Below are positions 11,795 through 23,180 of a DNA stretch of 64,000 nucleotides, one piece after another. The stretch lies in assembly GCA_034096865.1 (NCBI GenBank), contig JAWQFJ010002797.1:116093-180092 (forward strand), given 5' to 3'. Made by a program: the position numbers and the translations under genes. The notes under the pieces are model-generated. The model worked only from the letters and a program-made list of their open reading frames with translations, was not told the DNA's origin and made no database searches. This stretch comes from Theodoxus fluviatilis. Lineage: Eukaryota; Mollusca; Gastropoda; Cycloneritida; Neritidae. Numbering within the stretch: position 1 is the first letter of the stretch; each line of letters opens with the position of its first letter.

Positions 11795-12255
11795 ATGAAA
11801 TCATACTGTCTGAAGTGTAAAGAAGTTACAGATTCTAAAATAGTCACTATAGGAACAACCAAAATGGTAAGAAAATAGCTAGATCAATGTGTTCTGTTTG
11901 TGGTTCTAGAAAAACAAAATTCTTGCCTCAAAAGGAAGGAGGTGCAATAGACATTCACAAAGCCATGTTACCTCTGTTACCAAAGAAAGGATTAACATTA
12001 CCTGGATACAACTATTTTGGGCCTGGCAATCCATTAGACAATGGTCCACCAGTGAATGAACTTGATGAAATTTGTAAACAACATGATATAGCATACTGTT
12101 ATGGAGACGAGAAACAAGCTGATGCAATAATGCTACAGCAGTTATCAAAACACACTGGCAAGACTTTGGGTGGGAAAGCTGCCAAGACATTAGTAGTCAG
12201 ACCACTGATTAGTTTGAAACATAAGATTGGGCTGGGAAAACGGGAAAAGGCATAG
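11795..12255 (+). pseudogene. Polinton zinc-ribbon plus phospholipase A2-like protein
   Basis: The natural start is the ATG at 11795, 11 bp after the protease stop. The N-terminus has two CxxC pairs (YCLKCK, then MCSVCGSRK), a zinc-ribbon arrangement. A one-base frameshift lies between them at about 11865-11885. The main part (11887-12255) contains GYNYFGPGNPLDNGPP, a Ca-binding-loop-like segment, then ICKQHDIAY with the catalytic His-Asp pair. This is the secretory PLA2-like fold best known from parvovirus VP1 N-termini and also present in some Polintons. There it is thought to breach endosomal membranes. The tail is basic (SLKHKIGLGKREKA). Context (protease before, integrase after) shows it belongs to the Polinton, not to a separate parvovirus insertion. 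Confidence 0.75.
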
Positions 12256-12258
12256 GGA

Positions 12259-12634
12259 AAATGGACTGATGAATTAACAGATTAACTGCGTAAATCAAAC
12301 AGAAGAATGTTTCCTCAACGCCAAGTTATTTCAAGTGGTATTGACAATATTTGAAGTGCAGATCTTGTTGACATGCAAGTATTCAGCAAGCAAAACAGTG
12401 GATACAAGTACATTTTAAATGTCATTGATGTATTCAGCAAGTTTGCATGAAGTGTAGCATCAAGCATAAGACAGGGACTGAAATAGTTCAAGCTTTTAAA
12501 AGCATTTTGAATGGGGGAAGAAAGCCTGGCTTCCGCTGAATTTTTAACAGAACATTCAGGAGCTTTCTCAAAGAAAACAGATTGAAATGTACCACACATA
12601 CAATAAAGGTAAAGAGGTTATTGTGGAACTTGAG
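12259..12634 (+). pseudogene. Polinton retroviral-type integrase fragment
   Basis: The catalytic-core region of the Polinton integrase is visible across frames. SADLVDMQVFSKQNSGYKYIL carries the first catalytic Asp, followed by NVIDVFSKFA, and later MYHTYNKGKEVIVE near the expected third catalytic position. The region of the second Asp appears deleted near 12530, and there are several stops. The frame is cut at about 12634, where an RTE-like LINE begins in opposite orientation. The expected downstream residues are not found on the far side of the LINE. Integrase normally lies near a Polinton end, so the element's right terminus was probably close by and has been lost or displaced. Confidence 0.75.
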
Positions 12635-15600
12635 TTCCTTGTGGAGCATAGTGCCTCGGCAACAGTCCTCCAGCGTACTCGGTTCTGGGCAACTTTCTTC
12701 AGCTCTCCCCATGACAGGTTGCAGTTCCTCATCTCTTCCTCGCAGGATCGCCTCCAGGTGGTCTTGGGGCGACCAACTCGTCTCTTGCCCTGGGGATTCC
12801 ACTGCAAGGCCTGCCGTGTGATGTCGTGTGGAGGTTTCCGCAAGGTGTGTCCGATCCACCTCCACTTCCGCCTTGCGATCTGCTGTCCGATGGGATCCTG
12901 GTTTGCCTGTTTCCACAAGTCGTTGTTCTTGACTTTGTCTGTCCACCTGATCTTGAGGATGTTACGGAGGCATCTGTTTATGAAGACTTGGATCTTGTTG
13001 GTCAGAGTGTTGGTGACTCTCCAGGTCTCAGAGCCATAGAGGAGGACAGACTTGACGTTGCTGTTAAATATCCGGAGTTTTGTGTGGGTAGAGAGGGATG
13101 TTGATCTCCAGACTGGTCTCAGAGTGTTGAAGGCATATCTGGCTTTCCCGATTCTGGCTTTGATGTCCTCGTCAGAACCTCCTGTTGCTGATACGACGCT
13201 GCCCAGGTAAGTAAAGGAGTCCACCTCTTTGAGCTCATCGTCTCCCAGGGTAACAAGCTTCTGCTGCTTCTTGTTCACGGCCATGGTCTCTGTCTTTTTC
13301 AGGTTGACCTGTAGTCCGGTCTTCGCTGCTTCTCTGGCAAGGTTGTCTGTCTTCTGTTGCATGTGCTGGTAGCATTGGGACATCAGGCATAAGTCGTCTG
13401 CAAAGTCGAGGTCCTCCAAGGTCTGTGTCAGGGTCCACTGGACTCCGGTCCTGCCTGTTCTGGTTGTCTCTCGCATGACCCAGTCCACCACGAGCAGGAA
13501 GATCATCGGCGACAGCAAACATCCTTGACGGACCCCTGTAGTCACCTCAAATTCCTCTGTCAGCTTGCCGTTGTGGATCACCTGGCACATGGCGCCCTCG
13601 TACAGCTGCTGGATGAGGTTGACATAGGCTGGCGGGATTCCATAGTGATAGAGGAGTCTCCAAATGGTCTCTCTGTCAACGCTGTCAAACGCTTGTCGGA
13701 AGTCAATAAAGTTCAGGTACAACGTTGACTGCCACTCCAGGGATTGTTCCAGGATAATCCTGAGCGTAGCGATCTGATCCGTGCATGACTTGTCCTGCCT
13801 AAAGCCAGCTTGTTCTGGACGAAGTCTTTTGTCAACAGCATCTTTCAATCGATCCAGGATGATGCGGGTTAGTACTTTACTTGGCACTGACAATAGCATG
13901 ATACCGCGCCAGTTCTTGCATAGTCCGAGATCTCCTTTCTTTGGGAGTTTCACCAGCTGTCCTTTTTTCCAATCCGCTGGGACTCTTCCTTCTGTCCAGA
14001 CTTTCTGCAGTAAAGGCAGCAGCATGGTTGCTGTGGTGGAAATGTCTGTCTTGAGTGCCTCTGGTGGAATTCCGTCTGGTCCGGCTGCTTTGTTGTTTTT
14101 GAGCGCCTTCAGGGCCTTCTGGATTTCTGCTTTAGTTGGGGGGTTGGTGGTAACTCCCAGTGGAGTGTCCGCAGCAGGGATGTCTGGTCTCTCTGATGGC
14201 TGGGGTTGGTTGAGAAGTTCCTTGAAATGTTCGGCCCATCGTTGTCTCTGGTCCTCCTCCTTGGTGATGGTGTGCCCCTCGTTGTCTTTAACCGGTCCGT
14301 TTTGATTTGGCTTCTTAGTGGAGAGTGTTCGGCTGATCTTGTACAGAGTGCTGAGGTCTCTCTTTTCAGCTGCTTGTTCTGCCTCTGCTGCCATGGTGTC
14401 GTAGAAACGTCTCTTGTCCGTCCTGGCACTTTTCTTGACTTCTTTGTTGATGATGGTGTACTCTTCTTGAAGTGTTTTCTTTTCGTCTTCATTCTTGGTG
14501 TTGTTGATTTTCTGTTTAATGTCTCGCCTGTTCTGTATCAGGCTCCAGGTGTCGCCGGAGAGCCATTCCTTTGTTGTCATGTTTCTTTTCCCCAGAACCT
14601 CTTGACATGTGTCTTTCCATGTGTCTCTCAGGTGGCTCCAATGTTCTTCCAGGGGCATTTCCTCTGTCACCATGTTCAAAGCTTCAAATCTGTTCCTTAG
14701 AGAAACTGAGAAGATGTCCTTGAAGCCCGTTTCTTTCAGTCGTTGGATGTTAAACTTGATCTGGGGTCTATCTGCTGTGTCTCTGAAGGCTCGTAGCTTG
14801 ATCTTGATGGCTCCAGTCACTAGCTGATGGTCTGAAGCTACGTCGGCTCCCCTTCTGGATCTTGTGTCCTGTAGACTGCGCCTCCACTTTCTTGAGATAG
14901 TGATGTAATCTATCTGATTCTTTGTCTTGCCATCAGGCGAGATCCAGGTTTCCTTGTGAATGTCTTTGTGCTGGAACACACTGCCGCCAATAACCAGATC
15001 ATTGAAAGCGCAGAAGTCTGTGAACAGCTCACCATTCTCATTCATGTCTCCGAGGGCCTGCGTACCCATAATATGCTCTTTCCCTGTGTTGTCCTTTCCA
15101 ATCTTGGCGTTCATGTCGCCCATCAGTAACTTGATGTCTCTCTGGGGAAGCTCGTCAACAACTGTTTGTAGTGTGTTGTAAAATGTTTCCTTTGCCTCTT
15201 CATCTGCATCGTTAGTGGGGGCGTAGCACTGGATGATGGTAACTTTCCTCCCTTTAGAGTTGAATCGTGCTGTCATGATTCTGGAGGAAACTGGCCGCCA
15301 CTCCATGAGGGCGCTAGCCGCTGTAGGGGACATCATGATGGCAACTCCTTCTGTGTGGTCGTGATTTTCGTCTGTGTCCCGAGTAGAGGATCTTATCTCC
15401 AGTGGCAAGTGTGGTCATGCCGGATCCATTCCATCTGCTTTCACAAATTCCGAGCACTTGGATGTTGTAGCGTTTCATGTCACTCACTACTTGAGCTGCT
15501 TTTCCTGTTTCATACATCGTTCGTACATTCCAAGTTCCGATCTTCGTTGTTACTTTCATCGTCAAAAGATTTGTTGGCCGGCTGGCTTCCATGAGGCTTT

Positions 15601-15780
15601 CACCAACCTGCGTCATAAGTCCTTCTGTAGAGGCATCTTCTTGAATCGAGCGCTGATTTTCTTTCTCTGTTGCTTCGGTTTCTGTAGTAATGAGCTTTTT
15701 TCCGGGGTGGGGTTGCTAGCCTCATGCCCAACCCTCCTCCTTTCGCAAACGGGCTTGGGACCATCTATGGTGGAGTTTTA
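12635..15780 (-). mobile_element. RTE-like (or related) LINE, nearly full length
   Basis: A single long endonuclease/reverse-transcriptase ORF on the minus strand is preceded (to about 15780) by an open leader that contains GGGLGMRLATPP. The 3' end lies at or just past the ORF end, with no 3' UTR or poly-A. The boundary abuts Polinton integrase sequence. Low decay compared with neighbouring elements suggests a relatively recent insertion. The clade call rests on general resemblance of the C-terminus and endonuclease to RTE-type elements. Confidence 0.7.
12640..15616 (-). pseudogene. LINE endonuclease-reverse transcriptase, one frameshift
   Basis: The N-terminal apurinic-type endonuclease shows KIGTWNVRTM, ICESRWNGSG (Glu), LLMGDMNAKIG (Asp/Asn) and ASDHQLV (catalytic His). 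The reverse transcriptase follows with AAGPDGIPPEAL, FIDFRQAFDSV, GVRQGCLLSP and the active-site FADDLCLMS. The C-terminus has RVGRPKTTWRR and a Trp/Arg-rich end. The enzyme nicks DNA and primes cDNA synthesis from the nick. The frame is open for more than 900 codons (12568-15408). The endonuclease N-terminus is in another frame (15314-15616), so a single extra base at about 15373 separates the two. The C-terminus reads through into flanking Polinton DNA because the normal stop was lost or the copy ended short. Confidence 0.85.
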
Positions 15781-16182
15781 AAAAAGTGAACAGTCAGCTA
15801 ATTAGAAGTGTTAATGAATGAGCTCATGCCGCCATGTTGTATACTACTATCGCTTATCAATTTTCAGTGTAAAACTGATAGCATGGACAGGTTAAAACAA
15901 TCTTAACTAGTGTAAAATGATGAACCATTTCAACCTGTGTGTAGGTTAAGGAGCGAAATTGTCTCACCCATTAACTGTTTTCAGTAGTTATGTACACTAC
16001 TTCAAAAGAAGAAGAACCAAAATGCATACATAGACGCAAAGCTGTTATGATGGTTGGACGCGAGAAAACTGGCTGGTTACCTGCTCAAAGTTTTAAATAG
16101 TATGGACAGGTCAAAGCCTCTTGACAAGTTAGAAGTTCGACCATATTAAAAAATCCGTCTACAGTTTAGGTAGAAATATGGT
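15781..16182. other. unassigned DNA
   Basis: I see no gene or recognisable element in this stretch between the LINE leader and the GGGA microsatellite. No continuation of the interrupted integrase was found here. A further unassigned stretch lies at about 16440-16727. Confidence 0.5.
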
Positions 16183-16433
<251 letters not shown>

Positions 16434-16727
16434 ATGTCTTCACTGAGATGGACGACCCTGCTTGGTATTAAAATACACAGCCATGTGCATATGTTACAGG
16501 ATGACTTAAGAAGCTAAAGGAGCACTGGTACAACAGGTAGCAGAACATCTATGCGTACATCACACCTACTTTAAAATGCAGCCCACATCTGTTTAAGTAA
16601 TTCAATAAAACAACATATTTTAAAGATAAAGCATTCGATCACGGGATAATGTTCATTTCAAGTGTTGATCTTTCCACTTGTCTGTCATGTTCACTACTCA
16701 TACGTGTGTGTTTGTGTGTATACGTAG

Positions 16728-16795
<68 letters not shown>

Positions 16796-17463
16796 TGTGT
16801 GATTGAGTGAGTGAGTGAGTGAGTGAGTGAGTGAGTGAGTGAGTGAGTGAGTGAGTGAGTGAGTGAGTGAGTGAGTGAGTGAGTGAGTGAGTGAGTGAGT
16901 GAGTGAGTGAGTGAGTGAGTGAGTGAGTGAGTGAGTGAGTGAGTGAGTGAGTGAGTGATGTGAGGAGTGAGTGAGTGAGTGAGTGAGTGAGTGAGTGAGT
17001 GAGTGAGTGAGTGAGTGAGTGAGTGAGTGAGTGAGTGAGTGAGTGAGTGAGTGAGTGAGTGAGTGAGTGAGTGAGTGAGTGAGTGAGTGAGTGAGTGAGT
17101 GAGTGAGTGAGTGAGTGAGTGAGTGAGTGAGTGAGTGAGTGAGTGAGTGAGTGAGTGAGTGAGTGAGTGAGTGAGTGAGTGAGTGAGTGAGTGAGTGAGT
17201 GAGTGAGTGAGTGAGTGAGTGAGTGAGTGAGTGAGTGAGTGAGTGAGTGAGTGAGTGAGTGAGTGAGTGAGTGAGTGAGTGAGTGAGTGAGTGAGTGAGT
17301 GAGTGAGTGATGAGTGAGTGAGTGAGTGAGTGAGTGAGTGAGTGAGTGAGTGAGTGAGTGAGTGAGTGAGTGAGTGAGTGAGTGAGTGAGTGAGTGAGTG
17401 AGTGAGTGAGTGAGTGAGTGAGTGAGTGAGTGAGTGAGTGAGTGAGTGAGTGAGTGAGTGAGT
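16728..17463. repeat. (GT)n and very long (GAGT)n microsatellite
   Basis: A GT run (about 16728-16792) is followed by about 655 bp of almost pure GAGT repeat (about 16805-17463). I see only two small phase breaks, near 16957-16966 and 17310. On the opposite strand it reads as ACTC repeats. Confidence 0.95.
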
Positions 17464-18405
17464 GGGTGGGTGTGTGTGTGTGTGGGTGAGTGGGTGGGTG
17501 GGTGTGTGGGTGGTGGTTGGGTTAGTGGGTGAGTGGGTGAGTGGGTGAGTGTGTGAGTGTGTCAGTGAGTGTGTGAGTGTGTCGGTGAGTGTGTGAGTGT
17601 GTCGGTGAGTGTGTGAGTGTGTCGGTGAGTGTGTGAGTGAGTTGGTGAGTGTGTGAGTGTGCCGGTAAGTGTGAGTATGTCGGTGAGTGTATGAGTGTGT
17701 CGATGAGTGTATGAGTGTGTCGGTGAGTGTGTGAGTGTGTTGGTGAGTGTGTGAGTGTGTCGGTGAGTGTGTGAGTGTGTCGGTGAGTGTGTGAGTGTGT
17801 CGCTGAGTGTGTGAGTGTGTCTCTGAGTGTGTCGGAGAGTGTGTGAGTTTGTCGTTGAGTGAGTGAGTTTGTCGGTGAGTGAGTGAGTTTGTCGGTGAGT
17901 GAGTGAGTGTGTTAATGAGTGAGTGAGTGTGTCGACGAGTGAATGAGTGTGTCGGTGAGTGAGTGAGTGTGTCGTTGAGTGAGTGAGTGTGTCGATGAGT
18001 GAGTGAGTGTGTCGGTGAGTGAGTAAGTGTGTCGGTGAGTGAGTGAGTGTGTCAGTGAGTGAGTGAGTGTGTCGGTGAGTGAGTGAGTTTGACGGTGGGT
18101 GAGTGAGTTTGTCGGTGGGTGAGTGAGTTTGTTGGTGGGTGAGTGAGTTTGTCGGTGGGTGATTGAGTTTGTCGGTGGATGAGTGAGTTTGTCGGTTGGT
18201 GAGTGAGTTTGTCGGTGGGTGAGTGAGTTTGTTGGTGGGTGAGTGAGTTTGTCGGTGGGTGAGTGAGTTTGTTGGTGGGTGAGTTAGTTTGTCGGTGGGT
18301 GAGTTAGTTTGCCGGTGGGTAAGTTAGTCTGTTGGTGGGTGAGTTAGTTTGTCGGTGAGTGAGTGAGTGAGTGAGTGCGCACGTGCGCTTGTGAGTGTGT
18401 GTGTA

Positions 18406-18468
<63 letters not shown>

Positions 18469-18480
18469 CTGAGTGTTGCT
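17464..18480. repeat. degenerate 20-bp minisatellite derived from GAGT/GT, ending in (GT)n
   Basis: After a short GGGT/GT transition, a 20-bp unit of the form GTCGGTGAGTGTGTGAGTGT recurs about forty times to about 18360. Leftward units carry GTGTGAGTGT and rightward ones GAGTGAGTTT, so variants are clustered. A GT run (about 18398-18466) closes the block. Confidence 0.9.
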
Positions 18481-18490
18481 TCGTTTTGTT

Positions 18491-19356
18491 GACTCACATG
18501 CGAAGCAAAAGTGAGTCTATGTACTGAGCCGTGTCGTCCGTCCGTCCGTCCGTCCGGGCGTCCGTCCGTCCGGGCGTCCGTAAAAAACTTAAACGTTGGA
18601 TTTTTCTCGGAGACTATTAAGTCTATCAACACCAAATGTGGCATGATGGTGTATGATGACAAGGCCTCAAAAAACATACATAGTGACTTGACCTTGCTTC
18701 AAGGTCAAGGTCACAGGAGCCATAAATGTGGTCTCAAAAACAGTCATTTTTCACATTTTCCCAATTTTCTCCCACGTTATTGAGAATGGCGACCTTAGCT
18801 ACAAGTGGTATATAGGTCAAAGCAAGCCCTATCTATTGATACCAGTTTGGTTGACCTTGCTTCAAGGTCAAGGTCACAGGAGCTCTTCAAAGTTGGATCG
18901 TATACATATTTTGAAGTGACCTTGACCCTCAACTATGGCAGATAACTGTTTCAAACTTAATAATTATGTGGGGCACATGTTATACTTTCATCATGAGACA
19001 CATTTGGTCACATATCATCAAGGTCAAGGTCACTTTGACCCTTATGAAATGTGACCAAAATGTGGTAGTGAACCACTAAAAGTGACTATATCTCATGGTA
19101 GAAAGTGCCAATAAGCACCATTGTGCTTCATATGTCTTGAATTGACAGCTTTGTGTTGCATGACCTTGGATGACCTTGACCTTGGGTCAAGGTCACATGT
19201 ATTTTGGTAGGAAAAATGTGTAGAGCATTTCTTTGTGTATGATGTCATTGGTAGGTTTAGTTGTTTGACCTTGACCTTGAAGGTCACCTGAAGGTCAAGG
19301 TCATATAAAGGTCAAGGTCAAGCATGTGAGTCGTATGGGCATTGTCCCTTTTTGTT
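18491..19356 (+). mobile_element. DR860 dispersed element, copy 2
   Basis: Same architecture as copy 1: GACTCACATGC start, expanded GTCC repeat, AGGTCA-rich body, CATGTGAGTC and a degraded 3' hairpin (GGGCATTGTCCC). I count about twenty AGGTCA/TGACCT cores by eye in this copy. It is inserted beside the GT repeat. Confidence 0.85.
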
Positions 19357-19995
19357 TTGTTTTGGTTTTAACTTATATTTTTCGATCCTTTAACTACAGT
19401 TCTTTTTTCTTATTTTATAAATACGTTTATTTTTCAATGCAAACTTTACAGTGATTAAGATTAAGAGTCATTTTTTAATTCTTAAAGAAGAAGAAATATG
19501 ATCCTTACAGTAAAACAGCTACAGTCAATACAATAATAAATTCGGAGCACACCAAGCAAACATCTAGCAACGCAGAAAATTATCATATAGAAAAATAATC
19601 TTAATATTTTAAGATCGAAAACAACTACAGTATATACAGTATATGATGGGGATTCAGACAGGCAATAATTTCAATTATGCGCCGATCACAGGAAGGCATT
19701 TCTGTATCAGTATATGATTGACAGCAATGCAACCATACCACGAATCCAATATGCACCAGATGAAGAAAATCACTCACCAAATTCTTTGTACACGTTTCAG
19801 AGTTTTGACTTCTATTTCATGTGATGGATTTAATACCAAGCATTAAACAACAGGCTTTAACAGCAATAATGCTCTAAAGGTACTGACAAACGTTTTCGTG
19901 ATAAACATCAAATCGCGGAACTCCACATAATCCAGAGAACATTTTCTCCTCATCTCCTCACACCAGACCTCTTCACCCCGCTACTCAGATCGCCA
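19357..19995. other. AT-rich unassigned DNA
   Basis: No gene recognised. It may include the 3' UTR of the minus-strand Tx1-like LINE whose ORF2 ends at 20251, but I could not identify its terminus. Confidence 0.4.
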
Positions 19996-20062
<67 letters not shown>

Positions 20063-20174
20063 TACGCACACGCACACACATACACATGCACATGTTAAAC
20101 ATGCCTGTGCGCGCTCGCATACACCCTTAAACACACACACGCATGCAGACACACACGCACACATGCACGCACGT

Positions 20175-20209
<35 letters not shown>
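19996..20209. repeat. (CA)n microsatellite with interrupted centre
   Basis: Two pure CA runs (about 19996-20053 and 20176-20208) flank a degraded CA/CG-rich centre. It lies just beyond the ORF2 stop of the minus-strand LINE. Confidence 0.9.
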
Positions 20210-20211
<2 letters not shown>

Positions 20212-20636
20212 TTCTGTTGAAGGATCATAAGAAGAATCACTCCTCCCCCTTTAATCAGACTTTTCTCCGTACATTAACTGCAACTCGAGTGGCATTGGAG
20301 AAACTGCCTTTTTCTTTATACTGATACATATTTTCCTCATCAGTATAAGGAAGTCTAAATACCTTGTCGTTCTTACATCAAAGTTTTCACTCTGCTCCAA
20401 TCCAAACAGGATGTCTATAATAGATAGTTTTTCTAAGAATGAGCTTAGTTGCAATATTTTCCCTTCCATCCTTTCCCAGAACTGTTTAACAGTAGTGCAG
20501 TCGTAAAAGAAGTGTTCTTTGTAGTCAACTTCTGACGGACAATAAGACCACTTGTTATCAGCTTGTACTTTCATTTTGTGTAAGAGAATGTTTGTTGGAT
20601 AAATGTTATGCAGTAGTTTCCATTGGAGTTCTCTAA

Positions 20637-21377
20637 AGGCGCCGACACACGTACCGGTTGCCCCCCCGATTTTGCTGCCGATCCAGTCAAGAATCAGAAC
20701 GGTTGACTCATTTGCATACAACCCTCCCGATTCTTGTGACTAGCGCAGGCTCTATTCCCCGACTGGGTCTGGACCGATTCCGGACTAGTCACAAATTTAA
20801 ATGGCGGACACAGTCTACCCTTCGCACAGAAAATGCTGTATTTGGGGATACTAAGAACCAATCCAAAGAAAATGTAAGCCATGAACAGCATTAATTTATC
20901 AGAGCTGTATGTAGAATGCATCAATAGGTCGTGAAAGCTCCTACATTATAATATTCAAAATGCAGGTCACACGCCCAACCATGTGTCTGTGGCTCGAATG
21001 TTCTCATTGCATGTTCGCACAGAAAACACTGTATTTGGGGGATACTAGAACCCCATCCAAAGAAAATGTAAGCCATGGATAGCATTAATTTATCAAAGCT
21101 GTATGTTGAATGCATCAATAGGTCGTGAAAGCTCCTACATTTTAAAATCCGAAATGCAGGTCACACGCATAGAGCTACACGTCGAAGCGTCTGTTGCCAT
21201 AGCTCGGCAAAGGGACATAACTCTAAATTCTGACCACGCTTCGCGTAAAGGAAAATCGCTTGAGTGCGCGGTCTCGGTGTTATCATTGCGTGTGGCTGTC
21301 AACCCGATTGTTGCTGCTGATCCGGTATCGGATCGGCAGTAAAATCGGCTTGAAAAACGGTACGTCCGTCGGTGCCT
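20637..21377. mobile_element. TAA-flanked MITE with about 50-bp inverted ends (PIF/Harbinger-like)
   Basis: Ends are AGGCGCCGACACACG on the left and the inverted match ...GTCGGTGCCT on the right, with similarity extending about 50 bp inward (CCGATTTTGCTGCCGATCC-like). TAA flanks both ends (20634-20636 and 21378-21380), a 3-bp TWA duplication typical of PIF/Harbinger. Inside, a segment of about 160 bp occurs twice in direct order, offset by 193 bp (from 20821 and 21014). No transposase. It sits in LINE ORF2, whose frame is restored on removal. Confidence 0.8.
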
Positions 21378-22012
21378 TAACTCTTAGTCTAACCTCCTGT
21401 ATGGCCTCAACTGCTTTCTTCCACGTATTTTGTTTGATCGTAAAACCGAATTCGCGCCGCCAGAAGCCCACTGCACAGATACTGTCAGTTTGATCGTCCT
21501 TTCTCAGAATAAGATTCCAAAACTGTTTTGATCCATAGTTCTGAACATCAACCACGTTAAAAGATAGAGTTTTATTGGTCTGATTTGGAGTTACTCCAGC
21601 ACTCAACCACTAGACCCACATCTTTAGTATTGCGTTGTTCAGTGCATTGCATTCAAAATGCGTCCCGCCATTCTCTTCAATTTTATTCCTGATCTCTTTC
21701 CACGACATCAGTCTATTCTCCCATACAACCGGCACATCGAGCATGTTTTCGATTCCTTGTTTTTGCCACGTTTTGAAATACAACCAATTTCCTTTATATT
21801 TGATTAATTCGTTGTACCATAGTTTCTGAAGAATAAACGATTCCTTGATCACTTCTCATGCAGGCTTAACCACGTTGTTACTACCTTTTTCCAAAATACA
21901 CTCTTTATGCTCCCTAGACCCATAACTTTCGATGTTTTTGTGCTGAGCTGGTAAATGCCACAATCTCTCAGAACTTTTGTAAAATGCCACTGGGGAATCT
22001 TCAACCATTTTT

Positions 22013-22866
22013 GTCTCACATGCGAAGCAAAAGTGAGTCTATGTACTCACCCGTGTCGTCCGTCCGTCCGTCCGTCCGTCCGTCCGGGCGTAAAAAACTT
22101 AAACGTTGAATTTTTTTCGGACACTATGAAGTATATCAACACCAAATGTGGCATAATGGTGTATGATGACAAGGCCTCTAGGACAATACATGGTGACTTG
22201 GCCTTGCTTCAAGGTCAAGGTCACAGGAGCCATAAATGTGGTCTCAAAAACAGTCATTTTTCACATTTTCCCAATTTTCTCCCACGTTATTGAGAATGGC
22301 GACCTTAGCTACAAGTGATATATAGGGCAAAGTCATCCCCATCTTTTGATACCAGTGTGGTTGACCTTGCTTCAAGGTCAAGGTCACAGGAGCTCTTCAA
22401 AGTTGGATTGTATACATATTTTGAAGTGACCTTGACCTTGAAATATGGAAGATAACTGTTTCAAACTTAATAATTATGTGGGGCACATGTTATTCGTTCA
22501 TAATGAGACACATTTGGTCACATATCATCATGGTCAAGGTCACTTTGACCCTTATGAAATGTGCCCAAAATGGGGTAGTGAACCACTAAAAGTGACCATA
22601 TCTCATGGTAGAAAGTGCCAATAAGCACCATTGTGCTTCCTATGTCTTGAATTAACAGCTTTGTGTTGCATGACCTTGGATGACCTTGACCTTGGGTCAA
22701 GGTCAAATGTATTTTGGTAAGAAAAATGTGTAAAGCAAAAACTTAGTGTATGATGTCATTGGTAGGTTTAGTTGTTTGACCTTGACCTTGAAGGTCACCT
22801 GAAGGTCAAGGTCATATAAAGGTCAAGATCAAGCATGTGAGTCGTATGGGCTTTGCCCTTCTTGTT
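22013..22866 (+). mobile_element. DR860 dispersed element, copy 3
   Basis: Begins GTCTCACATGC (one base changed from the usual start) and ends GGGCTTTGCCCTTCTTGTT. The insertion point is a run of five T on the plus strand inside LINE ORF2. Skipping it restores ATVEKWLKIPQW in frame, again with no duplication except possibly TT. Confidence 0.88.
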
Positions 22867-23180
22867 CCACAGTTGCATTCAAAAGCTTCCTGACCCATTG
22901 TAAGAAAAACGTTTGTTGCATCTTCAGCAAATACGTCTTCAGATCTCCGTCCTCGATTTCCGATTCCATAACGGTTCTTTTAACCTTTTCAAACGCCTTC
23001 TATTTGAATGTCGTCACTGCCATAAAAACGTGTAGAACATTCTGTTCCATTCTTTCAGGAGAGTATCTGGGAGACCCACTGTTTGTATTATAACCACAAT
23101 TTTACCTTGCATGGACACATCCCTAGAGCTTCAACGTTTCATGCTCTTCTTGATATTTTCCATCCGTGGCTTCCAGTTTA

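Noticed and set aside
11795..12255. Endogenous parvovirus, suggested by the PLA2-like motif
   Set aside because: Neighbouring genes in order and orientation (polymerase, capsid, protease, integrase) are Polinton genes, and no parvoviral NS1 or capsid sequence is present.
13781..14305. Plus-strand open frames opposite the RTE-like LINE
   Set aside because: Shadows of the well-supported minus-strand endonuclease-RT ORF.
18511..18783. Open frames inside DR860 copies (also 7403-7682, 19093-19287, 22518-22706, 58792-59103)
   Set aside because: They recur only because the element recurs, are not conserved as frames among all copies, and show no domain.
19985..20206. Cys-Val repeat frame (VCVCVC)
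   Set aside because: Produced by the CA/GT microsatellite; the frame at 56980-57215 is the same kind.
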